A stretch of 64,000 bases of DNA. Source: Marinobacter sp. BGYM27 (GTDB lineage: Bacteria; Pseudomonadota; Gammaproteobacteria; Pseudomonadales; Oleiphilaceae). The stretch lies in contig JANZNS010000004.1 in NCBI GenBank assembly GCA_025153445.1, positions 248,001 to 312,000 of the forward strand, in the 5' to 3' direction. This document shows, in pieces, positions 8,987 to 18,699 of the stretch (the first letter of the stretch is position 1; every line of letters begins with the position of its first letter). The translations under genes and the position numbers were made by a program. The notes under the pieces are model-generated. The model saw only the letters and a list, made by a program, of their open reading frames with translations, ran no database searches and had not been told where the DNA came from.

Positions 8987-9023
8987 TGTCTATCTCCTGA
9001 TTATTATGTTTAGAGCAGGGTAT

Positions 9024-10826
9024 TCAGAAGCACTCATCCGCCATATCAAGCGCGGTCCCGTCGACTTCCTTGAGCAATTCGGACAGGGACGATACTTTCG
9101 GCAACTCATAACGGGCAAAGAAATCGCACGCCTTGAGTTTGCCAAGATAAAAATCAGCCGCCTGGGGCCCGCCGGTATCGAGCCCGACCTGCGCAGCCTG
9201 AGCCTGACGCAACCACAACCAGCCTACGACGACGTGACCAAAGGCTTCAAGATAGAGCGAGGCGTTGGCCAACGCACGTTCCGCTTCACCTGCGCCGCGC
9301 ACCGCACTGATGGCATCAGTGGCGCCGACCAGATCGTCAATCGCAGATGCCAGGCGATCAGCGTTATCTTTGAGCGATGGGATTTCAGAAGCTTCGGTGA
9401 TAGAGCGCCGCATCCGTTTAATCAGTGCCTGGTAATGCGCTCCGCCCGCCATCGTGACCTTGCGCCCCAGCAGATCCAGACCCTGAATGCCGTGGGTGCC
9501 TTCATGGATCGGGTTGAGGCGATTATCGCGGTAAAACTGCTCTACCGGGTATTCGCGGGTGTAGCCATAGCCCCCATGCACCTGGATCGCCAGGCTGTTC
9601 GCTTCCAGACAAAACTGCGATGGCCATGATTTGATCAGCGGGGTCAGCAAGTCAAGCAGGCCAGCCGCTTCGGCACGATCCGCTTCATTCTCGCCATAGC
9701 GCTTCTCATCCACCAGTCGCGCGCCTTCAAGACACAGTGCCAGCCCGCCTTCAACGTAGGCTTTCTGGGTCAGCAGCATGCGGCGGATATCCGCATGGCG
9801 GATGAGTGGCACCTGATCGGTCAGCGGATCCTTGTCACCAAAAGGACGGCCCTGCTTGCGATCACGGGCGTAGTCGAGCGCGTGCAGATAGCCGGTGTAA
9901 CCCAACATGACGGCACCGAGACCCACGCCAATACGAGCCTCGTTCATCATATGGAACATACCGGCCAGGCCGTTGTGGGGCTCGCCCACAAGATAGCCAA
10001 CTGCACCCTCTTTCTCGCCGAAGTTCAGCATGGTCGAGGTGGTGCCGCGATAGCCCATTTTGTGGATCAGGCCCGCCAGTGCGACATCATTGCGCGCCCC
10101 CAGTGAGCCGTCATCATTGACCAGCACCTTGGGCACAATAAACAGGGAGATGCCTTTCACACCCGGAGGCGCATCTGGCAGTCGCGCGAGGACCATGTGA
10201 ACGATATTATCGCTCAGCTCATGATCACCGGCGGAGATGAAAATCTTGTTGCCTTTGAGACGATAACTGCCGTCACCGACCGGTTCGGCGCGGGTGCGCA
10301 GATCACCAAGCGATGACCCGGCATGAGGCTCGGTCAGGCACATGGTGCCGAAAAAACGGCCTTCCAGCATGGGCCCGGCGAAACGCGCTTTCTGCTCGTC
10401 ACTGCCGTGAGCGAGGATCAGATTGGCCGCACCTAACGTCAGACCGGCGTAGGCGTGTGTCCCCACGTTCGCGCCCTTGAGCATACCGCTGCACATCTGG
10501 GCAACAGCGACCGGCAGTTGCATCCCGCCCAGTTCAAAGCTCTGGCCGGCTGCGATCAGACCCGTCTCGCGAAGCACATCCAGCGCCCGCTTGACCTCCG
10601 GGCGCATCACCACTTTGCCGTTCTCGAAACGCGGCTCTTCTTCATCGACCAGACGGGCGTGGGGAGCAAACGTCTCCACCGCCACCTTCAAAGCGAGATC
10701 AAGCGCCGCCTGCAAGGTTTCGGTGCTGTGTTCGGCGTAACGATCAAACCGCAGCAGGTCTTCCGTCTTGTGCAATTCGAATAACTGGAACGCCAGATCC
10801 TGAGTGTTGATAACATGCTGTTGCAT
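9024..10826 (-). CDS. Acyl-CoA dehydrogenase, large C-terminally extended type
   Basis: The 600-aa FAD enzyme has the core ACAD fold (FFGTMCLTEPHAGSSLGDLRTRAE, KIFISAGDHE, GVGLGAVMLGYTGYLHALDYARDRKQGRPFG, QVHGGYGYTREYPVEQFYRDNRLNPIHEGTHGIQ) plus a C-terminal helical extension of about 130 residues. That extension is found in the long bacterial ACADs such as DmdC and FadE5 relatives. The likely catalytic base is the glutamate of IHEGTHGIQ. The start at MQQHVINTQ has GGAG at 7 nt; the open frame upstream overlaps the thiolase gene and is discarded. It lies 14 bp after the thiolase in the beta-oxidation operon and performs the first oxidation of an acyl-CoA of unknown chain type. Confidence 0.9.
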   Translation of the reverse strand: MQQHVINTQDLAFQLFELHKTEDLLRFDRYAEHSTETLQAALDLALKVAVETFAPHARLVDEEEPRFENGKVVMRPEVKRALDVLRETGLIAAGQSFELGGMQLPVAVAQMCSGMLKGANVGTHAYAGLTLGAANLILAHGSDEQKARFAGPMLEGRFFGTMCLTEPHAGSSLGDLRTRAEPVGDGSYRLKGNKIFISAGDHELSDNIVHMVLARLPDAPPGVKGISLFIVPKVLVNDDGSLGARNDVALAGLIHKMGYRGTTSTMLNFGEKEGAVGYLVGEPHNGLAGMFHMMNEARIGVGLGAVMLGYTGYLHALDYARDRKQGRPFGDKDPLTDQVPLIRHADIRRMLLTQKAYVEGGLALCLEGARLVDEKRYGENEADRAEAAGLLDLLTPLIKSWPSQFCLEANSLAIQVHGGYGYTREYPVEQFYRDNRLNPIHEGTHGIQGLDLLGRKVTMAGGAHYQALIKRMRRSITEASEIPSLKDNADRLASAIDDLVGATDAISAVRGAGEAERALANASLYLEAFGHVVVGWLWLRQAQAAQVGLDTGGPQAADFYLGKLKACDFFARYELPKVSSLSELLKEVDGTALDMADECF

Positions 10827-10840
10827 GGCAGCGCTCCGCT

Positions 10841-12025
10841 TTATACGACTTCGAACAGACCCGCTGCGCCCTGACCGCCACCGATGCACATGGTGACCAC
10901 CACATATTTGGCACCGCGACGCTTGCCTTCAATCAGCGCGTGGCCGGTCAGACGCGAACCGGTGACCCCGTAAGGGTGACCGATCGAAATAGAGCCGCCA
11001 TTGACGTTCAGTTTTTCCATCGGAATATGCAGCTTGTCACGGCAGTAGACGACTTGCGACGCAAAGGCTTCGTTAAGCTCCCACAGATCAATGTCGTCCA
11101 TGGTCAGGCCGTTAAGCTCAAGCAGACGCGGAATGGCATAAACCGGGCCGATACCCATTTCATCAGGCTCGCAGCCTGCAACCGCAAAACCGCGGAAGAT
11201 GCCCATGGGCTCGATGTTGTGCTTCTGGGCATAGGTGCCGTCCATTACCAGACACACCGACGCACCGTCGGACAACTGGCTGGCGTTGCCGGCGGTGACG
11301 AACTGATCCTCGCCCCGCACCGGGTTAAGTCCCTGCAGACCTTCGAGCGTGGTATTGGGTCGATTGCATTCGTCGCTTTTGAGGGTGATGTCTTTTTCGC
11401 TCACATCACCGGTCTCTTTGTCTTTGACCAGCATGGTGGCATCAAACGGCACGATTTCGTCGTCGAACTTGCCGGCTTCCTGCGCCGCAGCGGTGCGCTG
11501 CTGGCTGATCAGCGAATATTCGTCCTGCGCTTCACGGCTCACGCCGTAACGCCTGGCCACGATATCCGCGGTTTCGATCATCGACATGTACAGCTCTGGC
11601 TTGTGCTTCATCAGCCATTCGTTGGTCGCACGGAACTGGTTGATCTTGTCATTCTGAACAAGGCTGATGGACTCAACGCCACCGGCAACCATGGCCGGTA
11701 CTTTTTCGGACAGCACCCGCTGGGCCGCCAGGCTGATCGCCTGCAGACCGGAACTGCAGAAGCGGTTAATCGACATACCCGCAGTCGTGACCGGCAGCCC
11801 CGCACGAATCGCGGCAAGACGCGCCATGTTTTTGCCCTGCGCACCTTCATGGAAAGTCGCGCCAAGAATCACATCTTCAACGATGGCCGGATCAATTCCT
11901 CCACGCTCAACAGCGTGCTGAATAACGTGCGCTGCCAGATCAACACTGTGGGTATTGTTCAGCGCTCCGCGATAGGATTTGCCAAGCCCGGTTCGGGCAG
12001 TTGAAACGATAACGGCATCAGACAT
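10841..12025 (-). CDS. Acetyl-CoA C-acyltransferase (thiolase)
   Basis: The 394-aa thiolase is full length. The nucleophilic cysteine lies in [12 protein letters not shown] (about residue 89), the histidine in [17 protein letters not shown], and the second cysteine in [15 protein letters not shown] is present. It cleaves 3-ketoacyl-CoA with CoA to acetyl-CoA and a shortened acyl-CoA. It lies 98 bp downstream of the bifunctional hydratase/dehydrogenase gene and just ahead of the acyl-CoA dehydrogenase, completing a beta-oxidation cycle. The arrangement is like pimF-pimB in pimelate degradation; general fatty-acid use (fadA/fadI-like) is the alternative. Confidence 0.9.
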   Translation of the reverse strand: MSDAVIVSTARTGLGKSYRGALNNTHSVDLAAHVIQHAVERGGIDPAIVEDVILGATFHEGAQGKNMARLAAIRAGLPVTTAGMSINRFCSSGLQAISLAAQRVLSEKVPAMVAGGVESISLVQNDKINQFRATNEWLMKHKPELYMSMIETADIVARRYGVSREAQDEYSLISQQRTAAAQEAGKFDDEIVPFDATMLVKDKETGDVSEKDITLKSDECNRPNTTLEGLQGLNPVRGEDQFVTAGNASQLSDGASVCLVMDGTYAQKHNIEPMGIFRGFAVAGCEPDEMGIGPVYAIPRLLELNGLTMDDIDLWELNEAFASQVVYCRDKLHIPMEKLNVNGGSISIGHPYGVTGSRLTGHALIEGKRRGAKYVVVTMCIGGGQGAAGLFEVV

Positions 12026-12123
12026 GGACGTGTCCTCATTGGGAATATTGCGTTTATTGAAGAGGCTACGGACGATTCGGGGCCAACGCCACGAACCGGC
12101 CGTCTTGCACTAGAGACGTGAAA

Positions 12124-14217
12124 TCAAAGGCTACCGAAGGTCTTGCCTTCACCCGCCAGACGCTCCAGCAGGCTTGAAGGCTTCCACTGATCGCCGCCCA
12201 GCGTGTCGTGGAACTTGCGTACAGTGTTGTAGATGGATTCGATACCGACCTGATCGGCCCAGAACATGGGGCCACCACGATAAGCCGGGAAGCCATAACC
12301 GTAGATCCAGACAATGTCGATATCCAGAGCGCGGGCCGCAATGCCTTCTTCAAGGATCTTGGCACCTTCGTTGATCATCACGTACATGCAACGCTCAAGG
12401 ATTTCCTGATCAGTGATCTCGCGCGGTGTAATGCCTTGTTCCTTGCGGAACTCGGCAATCAGCTCGTCCACTGCCGGGTCCACAACCGGCTTGCGGCTGC
12501 CTTCTTCGTACAGGTAAGTCCCGGCCTGGGTTTTCTGCCCCAGACGGCCCTGTTCCGCGAGCTTGTCCATCCAGCTTGCCGGAATGTCTTCGCCCGCCTT
12601 CCGGCGCTCTTCACGAATACGGTAGCCCACATCAATGCCCGCGAGATCCGACATCGCGAATTGCCCCATCGGGAAGCCGAGATCGGTCAGCACTTTATCG
12701 ACTTGCTGAGGCGATGCGCCTTCATTGACCAGCTTGATCGCTTCGGCTCCGCGCTGATGCAGCATGCGATTGCCAACGAAGCCATAGCAGTTGCCCACCA
12801 GCACACTGACTTTCTTGATGCGCTTGCCAATTGCCATAACCGTCGCTTTGACTTCGTTTGAAGTCTTGCTGCCACAGACGTTTTCCAGCAGCTTCATGAC
12901 GTTGGCAGGACTGAAGAAGTGCATCCCCACCACGTCTTCCGGGCGAGTTGTTGCAGAGGCGATTTCGTCGATATCCAGCGTTGAGGTGTTAGACGCCAGG
13001 ACCGCGCCCTGCTTGCAGATCTTGTCCAGCGTGCCGAAGATTTCCTTCTTCACGCCCATGTTTTCAAACACGGCTTCGATTACCAGATCCACGTCGCTGA
13101 AGTCTTCATAGGCCAGCGTTGGCTTGATCAGCGCCATGCGCTCTTCAACCTGCGCCTGGGTGATACGCCCTTTTTTAGCGGAGTTTTCATAGTTGCGACG
13201 AATGATCGCCAGGCCTTTATCCAGCGCTTCCTGCTTGAGCTCGAGCAACAGAACCGGAATGCCGACATTGGCAAAGTTCATCGCGATACCACCACCCATG
13301 GTGCCGGCGCCGATAATGCCGACACTATTGATATCGCGCACTGGCGTATCTTTTGGCAGCCCCGGCACCTTGGACACCTGGCGCTCGGAGAAAAACGAGT
13401 GGATCAGGCCCGCACGCTGGGGTGATTCCATGCATTCCATGAACAGTTCACGTTCGCGCTTCATGCCTTCGTCAAATGGCAGGGTAAACGCCGCTTCGAC
13501 TGCATCCACACACTTGAAAGGTGAGAACAGACCCCGTGCTTTCTTTTCCAGACCCGCGCGGAACTGACTGAAGATATCGCTGCCTTTTTCGGACGCGACC
13601 TTGTCTTCCACATCACGCACCCGGCGCGGGCCCTTGCCATCGGCAACCGCCTTTTCGGCATAGGCCAGACCAACGGCCTTCACATCGTCACCCGCTTCCA
13701 CGGCATCCACGATACCGTTGGCCAGCGCATCTTTGGCGCTCGCGAAATCACCTGTAGTGATCATTTCAAGAGCTTTCTGAGCACCCGTCAGGCGTGGCAA
13801 GCGCTGGGTACCGCCGGCACCCGGCAACAGGCCGAGCTTCACTTCAGGCAGACCGACCTTCGCACTTTCAAGTGCCACCCGGTAATGACAGCCCAGCGCC
13901 AGCTCCAGACCGCCGCCCAGTGCCGTACCATGGATGGCCGCCACGATGGTTTTCTCGCTGTTTTCGTATTCAGCAACGACTTCAGGCAGCCCCGGACTTT
14001 GCGGCGGCTTGCCAAATTCAGTGATGTCAGCGCCGGCAACGAAGGTGCGGCCATCACAAACCAGCAGGAGTGCTTTTGCATCCGCGTCTGCCTGGCCCTG
14101 CTTGAGCGCGTCAAGCAGGCCAGAGCGCACGGCATGACTGAGGGCGTTCACAGGCGGGTAGTTCACGGTGATCACACCGATGCTGCCTTGACGTTGATAA
14201 TTTACGACCTCGGACAT
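12124..14217 (-). CDS. Bifunctional enoyl-CoA hydratase / 3-hydroxyacyl-CoA dehydrogenase
   Basis: The 697-aa protein has an N-terminal crotonase domain (about 1-190) with the oxyanion-hole and catalytic glutamates in [19 protein letters not shown] and [23 protein letters not shown] linker follows, then an NAD-binding dehydrogenase domain (about 297-475) with [26 protein letters not shown] and the [13 protein letters not shown] catalytic His motif. Two C-terminal helical domains complete it. Its length matches the peroxisomal-type and PimF-like enzymes rather than FadB/FadJ (about 715-730 aa). It heads the operon that runs to 5958. GAGGAGGAG precedes the ATG, giving a very strong ribosome-binding site. 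A half-conserved IclR box is at 14247-14261. Confidence 0.92.
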   Translation of the reverse strand: MSEVVNYQRQGSIGVITVNYPPVNALSHAVRSGLLDALKQGQADADAKALLLVCDGRTFVAGADITEFGKPPQSPGLPEVVAEYENSEKTIVAAIHGTALGGGLELALGCHYRVALESAKVGLPEVKLGLLPGAGGTQRLPRLTGAQKALEMITTGDFASAKDALANGIVDAVEAGDDVKAVGLAYAEKAVADGKGPRRVRDVEDKVASEKGSDIFSQFRAGLEKKARGLFSPFKCVDAVEAAFTLPFDEGMKRERELFMECMESPQRAGLIHSFFSERQVSKVPGLPKDTPVRDINSVGIIGAGTMGGGIAMNFANVGIPVLLLELKQEALDKGLAIIRRNYENSAKKGRITQAQVEERMALIKPTLAYEDFSDVDLVIEAVFENMGVKKEIFGTLDKICKQGAVLASNTSTLDIDEIASATTRPEDVVGMHFFSPANVMKLLENVCGSKTSNEVKATVMAIGKRIKKVSVLVGNCYGFVGNRMLHQRGAEAIKLVNEGASPQQVDKVLTDLGFPMGQFAMSDLAGIDVGYRIREERRKAGEDIPASWMDKLAEQGRLGQKTQAGTYLYEEGSRKPVVDPAVDELIAEFRKEQGITPREITDQEILERCMYVMINEGAKILEEGIAARALDIDIVWIYGYGFPAYRGGPMFWADQVGIESIYNTVRKFHDTLGGDQWKPSSLLERLAGEGKTFGSL

Positions 14218-14246
14218 ATCTCCTCCTCGAATTTTATGGAATACAA

Positions 14247-14261
14247 TTTTATTAAGCGAAA
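14247..14261. promoter_or_regulatory. Candidate IclR box (one strong half-site) before the beta-oxidation operon
   Basis: The sequence TTTTATTAAGCGAAA matches the right half AAGCGAAA and the outer TTT of the 15-bp repeat seen in other promoters of this window. On the minus strand a plausible promoter, TTGAAA-N17-TTAAAT, lies just upstream of it, which would place the box near the transcription start. It is the weakest of the set. Confidence 0.4.
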
Positions 14262-14393
14262 CTTGAATACGATTTAATACAAGTTAGAGCAATCTTTCAA
14301 CATCAATTTGGCACATTGCTATCACAGTGCGCTACCCGAGCGATGACCTGAATGCAGGACCAACCCCGGAGCCCCTCTAAAACCATCAGGCAT

Positions 14394-14431
14394 AAAAAAA
14401 CCGCAGGACAGTGACGCCGTGCGGTTTTTTT
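14394..14431. terminator. Strong bidirectional terminator downstream of iclR
   Basis: The arms AAAAAAACCGCA (14394-14405) and TGCGGTTTTTTT (14420-14431) form a stem ending in T7 on both strands. It separates the IclR gene from the beta-oxidation operon, which therefore needs its own promoter in 14218-14393. Confidence 0.88.
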
Positions 14432-14481
14432 GAGGGTAGTTTCAATACCCTCTATATAGAAGCAACAACTCTGATTTCCGA

Positions 14482-15309
14482 TCAGACACCCAGCGATTCA
14501 ATATCACTCGCCAGCATCGCCAGCTCGTGAGCAATCGAGTCACGCAGCTTTTCGGCGGAGATCAGGTAAGACGGTGCGGCACAGGTCAGCACCATGGTCG
14601 TACCATCTTCCAGCCTGACCGGCACACCAGCGGAATTGATATTGCGATCCCATTCGCCCAGTGACAGGCAGAACCCGCTGGTTTTGTATTCTTCCATCGC
14701 CCGCTCAAGCCCTTCTTTCTTCTCGGGCCAGGCGTCCGGACCGTATTTCTTGGCCATACCGTCCATCAGAATCTTGCGGCCGCTCTCGCTGATGGCAGCG
14801 CAGTAAGCCCGGCCAGCGGAGGTAGTCGCCATCGGCAACCGCAGTCCAATTTCCATCCGCAACAAGGTGGCTTCCGGAGGCATGCGGTTTTCAACATAAA
14901 TCATATGCAGACGATCGTGGCAGGTCAGACCGATCGACATGTTGGTGCGTCGTGCAAACTCATCCATGTAAGGCTTGGCGAGCTGACGTACTTTCAGGTT
15001 AGAGACATAGGCATAACCCAATGCCAGAACGCCCGAGCTGAGCTGGTACTTCTCGAGTACCGGGTTGTAACTGAGATACCCCAGTTTGGTCAGCGTGTAG
15101 GTCATCCGCGAGACGGTCGGTTTCGGCAAACCGGTAATACGGGAGATGTCCTGGTTTCCGAGAATAACGGAACCCTGACTGAAAGCCCGCAGGACGTTCA
15201 GTCCCCGGGAAAGCGCCTCAACAAACTTGCGATCTTTTTCGTCACCTTCAACCATGCCACCACCCGTTTCGATAGCCAGTTCCCGTTCTAGTTTTTCTTT
15301 TGTATTCAT
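14482..15309 (-). CDS. IclR-family transcriptional regulator
   Basis: The 275-aa protein has a winged helix-turn-helix (about residues 30-90, ALSRGLNVLRAFSQG...QDISRITGLPKPTVSRMTYTLTKLGYL) and a C-terminal IclR effector domain (about 105-270, with MSIGLTCHDRLHMIYVENRM, LPMATTSAGRAYCAA and GVPVRLEDGTTMVLTCAAPS). IclR proteins bind small organic acids and act at palindromic sites as repressor or activator. It is flanked by the beta-oxidation operon and by a permease and a PcaF-type thiolase. Eight IclR-like boxes are spread over 28 kb around it, which makes it the prime candidate master regulator. The ATG at 15309 has no clear ribosome-binding site; starts a little downstream are possible. Confidence 0.88.
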   Translation of the reverse strand: MNTKEKLERELAIETGGGMVEGDEKDRKFVEALSRGLNVLRAFSQGSVILGNQDISRITGLPKPTVSRMTYTLTKLGYLSYNPVLEKYQLSSGVLALGYAYVSNLKVRQLAKPYMDEFARRTNMSIGLTCHDRLHMIYVENRMPPEATLLRMEIGLRLPMATTSAGRAYCAAISESGRKILMDGMAKKYGPDAWPEKKEGLERAMEEYKTSGFCLSLGEWDRNINSAGVPVRLEDGTTMVLTCAAPSYLISAEKLRDSIAHELAMLASDIESLGV

Positions 15310-15619
15310 AGCGTTCTGGTGCCCCCCACAGCCCCATTATAAAAATAGTCCGGTTTGCCCGTTCTTTTTGACATCCTGGAACACGAGACTGTGACCAACA
15401 CGTTGCGGCATCTCCGGTTTTGTACTTTTGTACAAAAACATGCCTATTCTAACGGAGTACAGTGGAACTACCAATATCGATCAAACAAGATGTGTGCCAA
15501 ATATGAGCCAATATTCCATTTCGTTTCAAAATACTGCTGATGATCAAAGCTGAACAAAAACATTCCGGCGCTTTGCGGTATTCCATTTTACTTTCATAAC
15601 CCTGGCCAACACGGCCGAA
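15310..15619. promoter_or_regulatory. 310-bp iclR upstream region with repeated TATTCCATTT
   Basis: This AT-rich gap holds the iclR promoter. TATTCCATTT occurs twice (15512-15521 and 15579-15588), and a related TATTCCAT occurs in the minus-strand leader of the beta-oxidation operon (about 14235-14245). TATTCC is also the outer half of the perfect box at 30953-30967. These may be half-sites for autoregulation. No full 15-bp box was found here. Confidence 0.35.
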
Positions 15620-16966
15620 TCAGCTTGCGGTAAAAGGCACCCAGAGCCACAACAATAGCAACATCACCGGCAGCGCAAGCAAGGCAAAAGTACCGTTCCA
15701 GCCGAATGCCACAACCCAGCGGGACAGGCGGCCAAAACGCGACAACAACATCACCGAAGGACCAAAAGGTGACAGGATCATCGCCATGGAAAAGCCGATC
15801 ACCAGCGCAACCGCAATCAACAGCGGCTCATAACCCTGCGCGGCCACTGGCCCCAGCAAACCGGCAATAAAACTCAGCACCGTAATCGGCGCTATTCCGA
15901 AAGCTGCACCCAAGGGCAGTATCAGCATAGCCGCCACCGCCAGCAGGTAAATGCCGGAGTAATGTTCCAGCAACCCGGTAATCGCCGATGGCGGCACCTG
16001 AGCTGCAAGCGTGACACCCAGCGCAGCAGATGACGCGAAGATACACATCTCGTTGGTCAGGGATGACACATTGCCGGCCATTTCGCGAATGACGCCGGCC
16101 ACGCGCCCGCCTTCCCACACCATATAGATAAAAGTGACGGTCGGCACCGTCAGCATCGCCGCCCGGGAGACATTCAGATCCGTCAAAGCAACCAGCGCCC
16201 CCATCACGGCGAACACCGCGAGCACCACCAGCACCAATCGCCCACTTCCCGGAGGCCAGCCATCCAGCTCCTGGCGTTCCTGGCTGACCAGATGAAAGCG
16301 GCGGTACTCCAGCCCCCAGCCAATCGCGATCAGGGCCGCAGCCGCCATCAGGCTGAAGGGCAGGATTTGCCCCCAGGTTAAGGATGGCACTTCGCGCGTG
16401 ATAATGGCGACAGCAACACTGGTCGGGGCAATCAGGGGCACCAGCGCAAACCCCCTCAAGGTACTGCTTAACACGCTACGCAGCCAACGCAACCGACTCT
16501 GGCCGGTAACGCGCCGATCATCCAGCGTCTCGGTTAACGCGCCACACAACAGATTCATAACCCCGAAATTAAGCACAGACGCGATCAGGCAACTGGTGAG
16601 CGCGTACTTGGGATACAGCCAGACCGATGGCCCGCCCAACAGGACGTCATGAATCCGCCGCAAGACTTCAAAACGCCGGACCAGGCACTGCATCATGCCC
16701 AGACTACCCAGAAAAGCAGCGTAAAATGCCGCCGCGGTGACCGCATCATGAAGTGTAATCGCCGTCAGCTGGCCAGCCGCACCGAGAACACCCACAACAG
16801 TTACAGTGACCAGAAACAGATAGCGGGCATACCCTTCCAGCCGACCGACATGCAGTAAAAAGAAGGTGAGCATCATCGTGCCCGAGAGCGTGCTCAGCAG
16901 ATCGACACCGGTCAGCAATGCGGCCAGCTCGGCGAGCACCGCAAGCGGAAGAAAATATGTTGTCAT
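15620..16966 (-). CDS. Unrecognised polytopic inner-membrane permease
   Basis: A protein of about 448 residues with 11-12 hydrophobic helices. It has a repeated two-half layout: NLLCGALTETLDD in the first half and NVSSLTNEMCIFASSAALG and MAMILSPFGPSVMLLSRF in the second. Paired re-entrant-like SPFGPS and T-N-E motifs recall ion-transporter-superfamily carriers (DctM/ArsB/CitMHS-like), but I do not recognise the family with confidence. The frame is open to 17029; MTTYFLPLAVLAEL at 16966 is preferred because the first helix begins there, though no strong ribosome-binding site is visible. It is divergent from the PcaF-like thiolase across an IclR-type box, suggesting uptake of the same acid. Confidence 0.6.
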   Translation of the reverse strand: MTTYFLPLAVLAELAALLTGVDLLSTLSGTMMLTFFLLHVGRLEGYARYLFLVTVTVVGVLGAAGQLTAITLHDAVTAAAFYAAFLGSLGMMQCLVRRFEVLRRIHDVLLGGPSVWLYPKYALTSCLIASVLNFGVMNLLCGALTETLDDRRVTGQSRLRWLRSVLSSTLRGFALVPLIAPTSVAVAIITREVPSLTWGQILPFSLMAAAALIAIGWGLEYRRFHLVSQERQELDGWPPGSGRLVLVVLAVFAVMGALVALTDLNVSRAAMLTVPTVTFIYMVWEGGRVAGVIREMAGNVSSLTNEMCIFASSAALGVTLAAQVPPSAITGLLEHYSGIYLLAVAAMLILPLGAAFGIAPITVLSFIAGLLGPVAAQGYEPLLIAVALVIGFSMAMILSPFGPSVMLLSRFGRLSRWVVAFGWNGTFALLALPVMLLLLWLWVPFTAS

Positions 16967-17038
16967 AACAGCCCGACCAAGAGGGATGCGAGAGCATGTT
17001 GCCGGCTTGCATTTGCTGCATACCGCCATTAATCTAGC

Positions 17039-17071
17039 TCAATATACAAAACTTAATTTCGCTTAACGAAA
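17039..17071. promoter_or_regulatory. IclR-type box with TCAATATACAAAA element, divergent promoter
   Basis: The 15-bp repeat TTTCGCTTAACGAAA (17057-17071) lies 18 bp after the start of TCAATATACAAAA (17039-17051). The same block with the same 18-bp offset recurs at 30935-30967. Read on the minus strand the block is TTTTGTATATTGA, and the box lies on its upstream side. The region separates the permease (minus) and the PcaF-like thiolase (plus). Confidence 0.6.
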
Positions 17072-17199
17072 CTACATTAACATTTATGCACAGGCAAGCC
17101 TGACCCTCCACCAACATGACAGTTGGCTGCGATCAGATCTGCACTGTTGTTAATTCGGCGATCAGGCAAACGAAAATCGGCCTGAATACAGGAGCTACC

Positions 17200-18405
17200 A
17201 TGTCTGCATACATCTATGACGGTCTCAGAACAGCATTCGGGCGCCACGCCGGCGCACTGGCCAAAGTCCGTCCTGACGACCTGCTTGCCAGCGTCATCAA
17301 GTCGCTTGTTGAGCGCAATGCTTTTGAAGCCAGTGTTTACGAAGACGTTATCGCCGGCTGCACCAACCAGGCAGGGGAAGACGCACGTAACATCGCCCGC
17401 CACGCCGGCCTGATGGCGGGCCTGCCCATCGAAACCGGCGGGCTCACCGTCAACCGCCTGTGCGGCTCAGGCCTCGCCGCCATTATCGATGCAGCACGCG
17501 CGGTTCGCTGCAACGAAGGCGAGCTGTTTGTCGCTGGTGGCGCCGAGAGCATGAGCCGTGCGCCCTTTGTTATGGCCAAAAGCGAATCGCCTTTCTCCCG
17601 TGATTTCCGCGCCTTCGACAGCACCATTGGCGCGCGCTTCCCGAACCCGCGCATCGAATCAGAGTTCGGTAGCGACACCATGCCGCAGACTGCTGACAAC
17701 ATCGCCCGTGAGCAGGGCCTGAGCCGCGACGCTGTCGACCGCTTCGCCGCCCAGAGCCAGGCCCGTTATGACACCGCCCTCAAAGCCGGCTTCTACGATG
17801 AAGAAATCCTGCCAGTTGACGTGCCTCAGGGCCGCAAGAAACCTGCAGTCGCCGTTGATAAGGACGAACACCCACGCCCAAGTTCAACTGTCGATGCTCT
17901 GTCCGGCCTGCGTCCTCTGTTCGAGGGTGGCGTGGTGACAGCCGGCAACGCATCCGGCATCAACGACGGCGCAGCGGCATTGATTATCGGCTCCCGCGAA
18001 GCCGGCGAAAAAGCGGGCGTGCAGCCCCGGGCGCGCATCGTGTCTGCAGCGATTGCCGGCGTTGCCCCGAATGTCATGGGCTATGGCCCGGTACCTGCCA
18101 GCGAGAAAGCCCTGGCACGAGCCGGCCTGACCATCGCCGATATGGACGTGATCGAAATCAACGAGGCGTTTGCCGCTCAGGTGCTCGGCTGCACCAACCG
18201 GCTGGGCATCGATGCTACCGATTCACGCCTGAACCCTAATGGTGGCGCTATTGCGGTCGGCCACCCGCTGGGTGCTTCCGGCGCGCGCATCGCCCTCACC
18301 GCCACCCGCCAGCTCGAGCGCACCGAAGGCCGCTATGCGCTGATCAGCATGTGCATTGGCGTCGGCCAGGGCATTGCGGCGGTCATTGAGCGCGTGACGG
18401 ACTGA
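17200..18405 (+). CDS. 3-oxoadipyl-CoA/3-oxoacyl-CoA thiolase (PcaF/PaaJ-like)
   Basis: The 401-aa thiolase matches the PcaF/PaaJ subfamily in length and in its N-terminus ([34 protein letters not shown]). It has [29 protein letters not shown] (nucleophile Cys near residue 90), [25 protein letters not shown] and CIGVGQGIA. That subfamily cleaves 3-oxoadipyl-CoA to succinyl-CoA and acetyl-CoA. The start at 17200 has AGGAG six bases upstream; the open frame further left is ignored. Its presence beside a dicarboxylate porin and a pimeloyl-CoA dehydrogenase pair suggests that it finishes an even-chain dicarboxylate, such as adipate. Confidence 0.88.
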   Translation: MSAYIYDGLRTAFGRHAGALAKVRPDDLLASVIKSLVERNAFEASVYEDVIAGCTNQAGEDARNIARHAGLMAGLPIETGGLTVNRLCGSGLAAIIDAARAVRCNEGELFVAGGAESMSRAPFVMAKSESPFSRDFRAFDSTIGARFPNPRIESEFGSDTMPQTADNIAREQGLSRDAVDRFAAQSQARYDTALKAGFYDEEILPVDVPQGRKKPAVAVDKDEHPRPSSTVDALSGLRPLFEGGVVTAGNASGINDGAAALIIGSREAGEKAGVQPRARIVSAAIAGVAPNVMGYGPVPASEKALARAGLTIADMDVIEINEAFAAQVLGCTNRLGIDATDSRLNPNGGAIAVGHPLGASGARIALTATRQLERTEGRYALISMCIGVGQGIAAVIERVTD

Positions 18406-18428
18406 AGCCGGCTCCGCCCTGGTGACCG

Positions 18429-18480
18429 AAGCTTCAGCTTTTGAGAGGGCCGCAAGGCGGCTGCTCGAAAGCTGAAGCTT
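18429..18480. repeat. Long hairpin between the thiolase and modA
   Basis: A perfect 13-bp stem (AAGCTTCAGCTTT 18429-18441 with 18468-18480) encloses an inner GAG/CTC pairing and a second stem, GCCGC-AAG-GCGGC (18449-18461). It lies 24 bp past the thiolase stop and 220 bp before modA. There is no U-run, so it may be a processing or mRNA-stabilising element, or a weak terminator. Confidence 0.6.
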
Positions 18481-18699
18481 TCGCTAAAAGGAATACCCCC
18501 TCAACTTGCCTGCATTTTTCCCTGGTTGCCGCCATTCAAAATGGACGGGCGACTGTTTAGCAATGCCCTCCAGAACATCCGCCAGAAAAGCCTTACGCCA
18601 GCCTGCTGGAGGCGATTCATCCCAGCAGCTATAGTGATCTCTTTCTTACCAACCGTCAGAGCGGTACTTCCACCGGACCGGCAAAAGGGGCAGATACCC

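Noticed and set aside
7847-9013. A 388-codon open frame on the plus strand opposite the alcohol dehydrogenase
   Set aside because: Low-complexity His/Arg/Gln-rich product, no ribosome-binding site, and it is the exact antisense of a well-supported MDR dehydrogenase.
15571-15580. A ninth IclR box around CATTCCGGCGCTTTGCGGTATTCC before iclR
   Set aside because: The two halves are spaced wrongly for the 15-bp form seen at the other sites; kept only as possible half-sites.
18429-18480. The hairpin before modA as a molybdenum-cofactor riboswitch
   Set aside because: It is a simple long stem 220 bp upstream of modA, without the multi-branched core of the Moco class.
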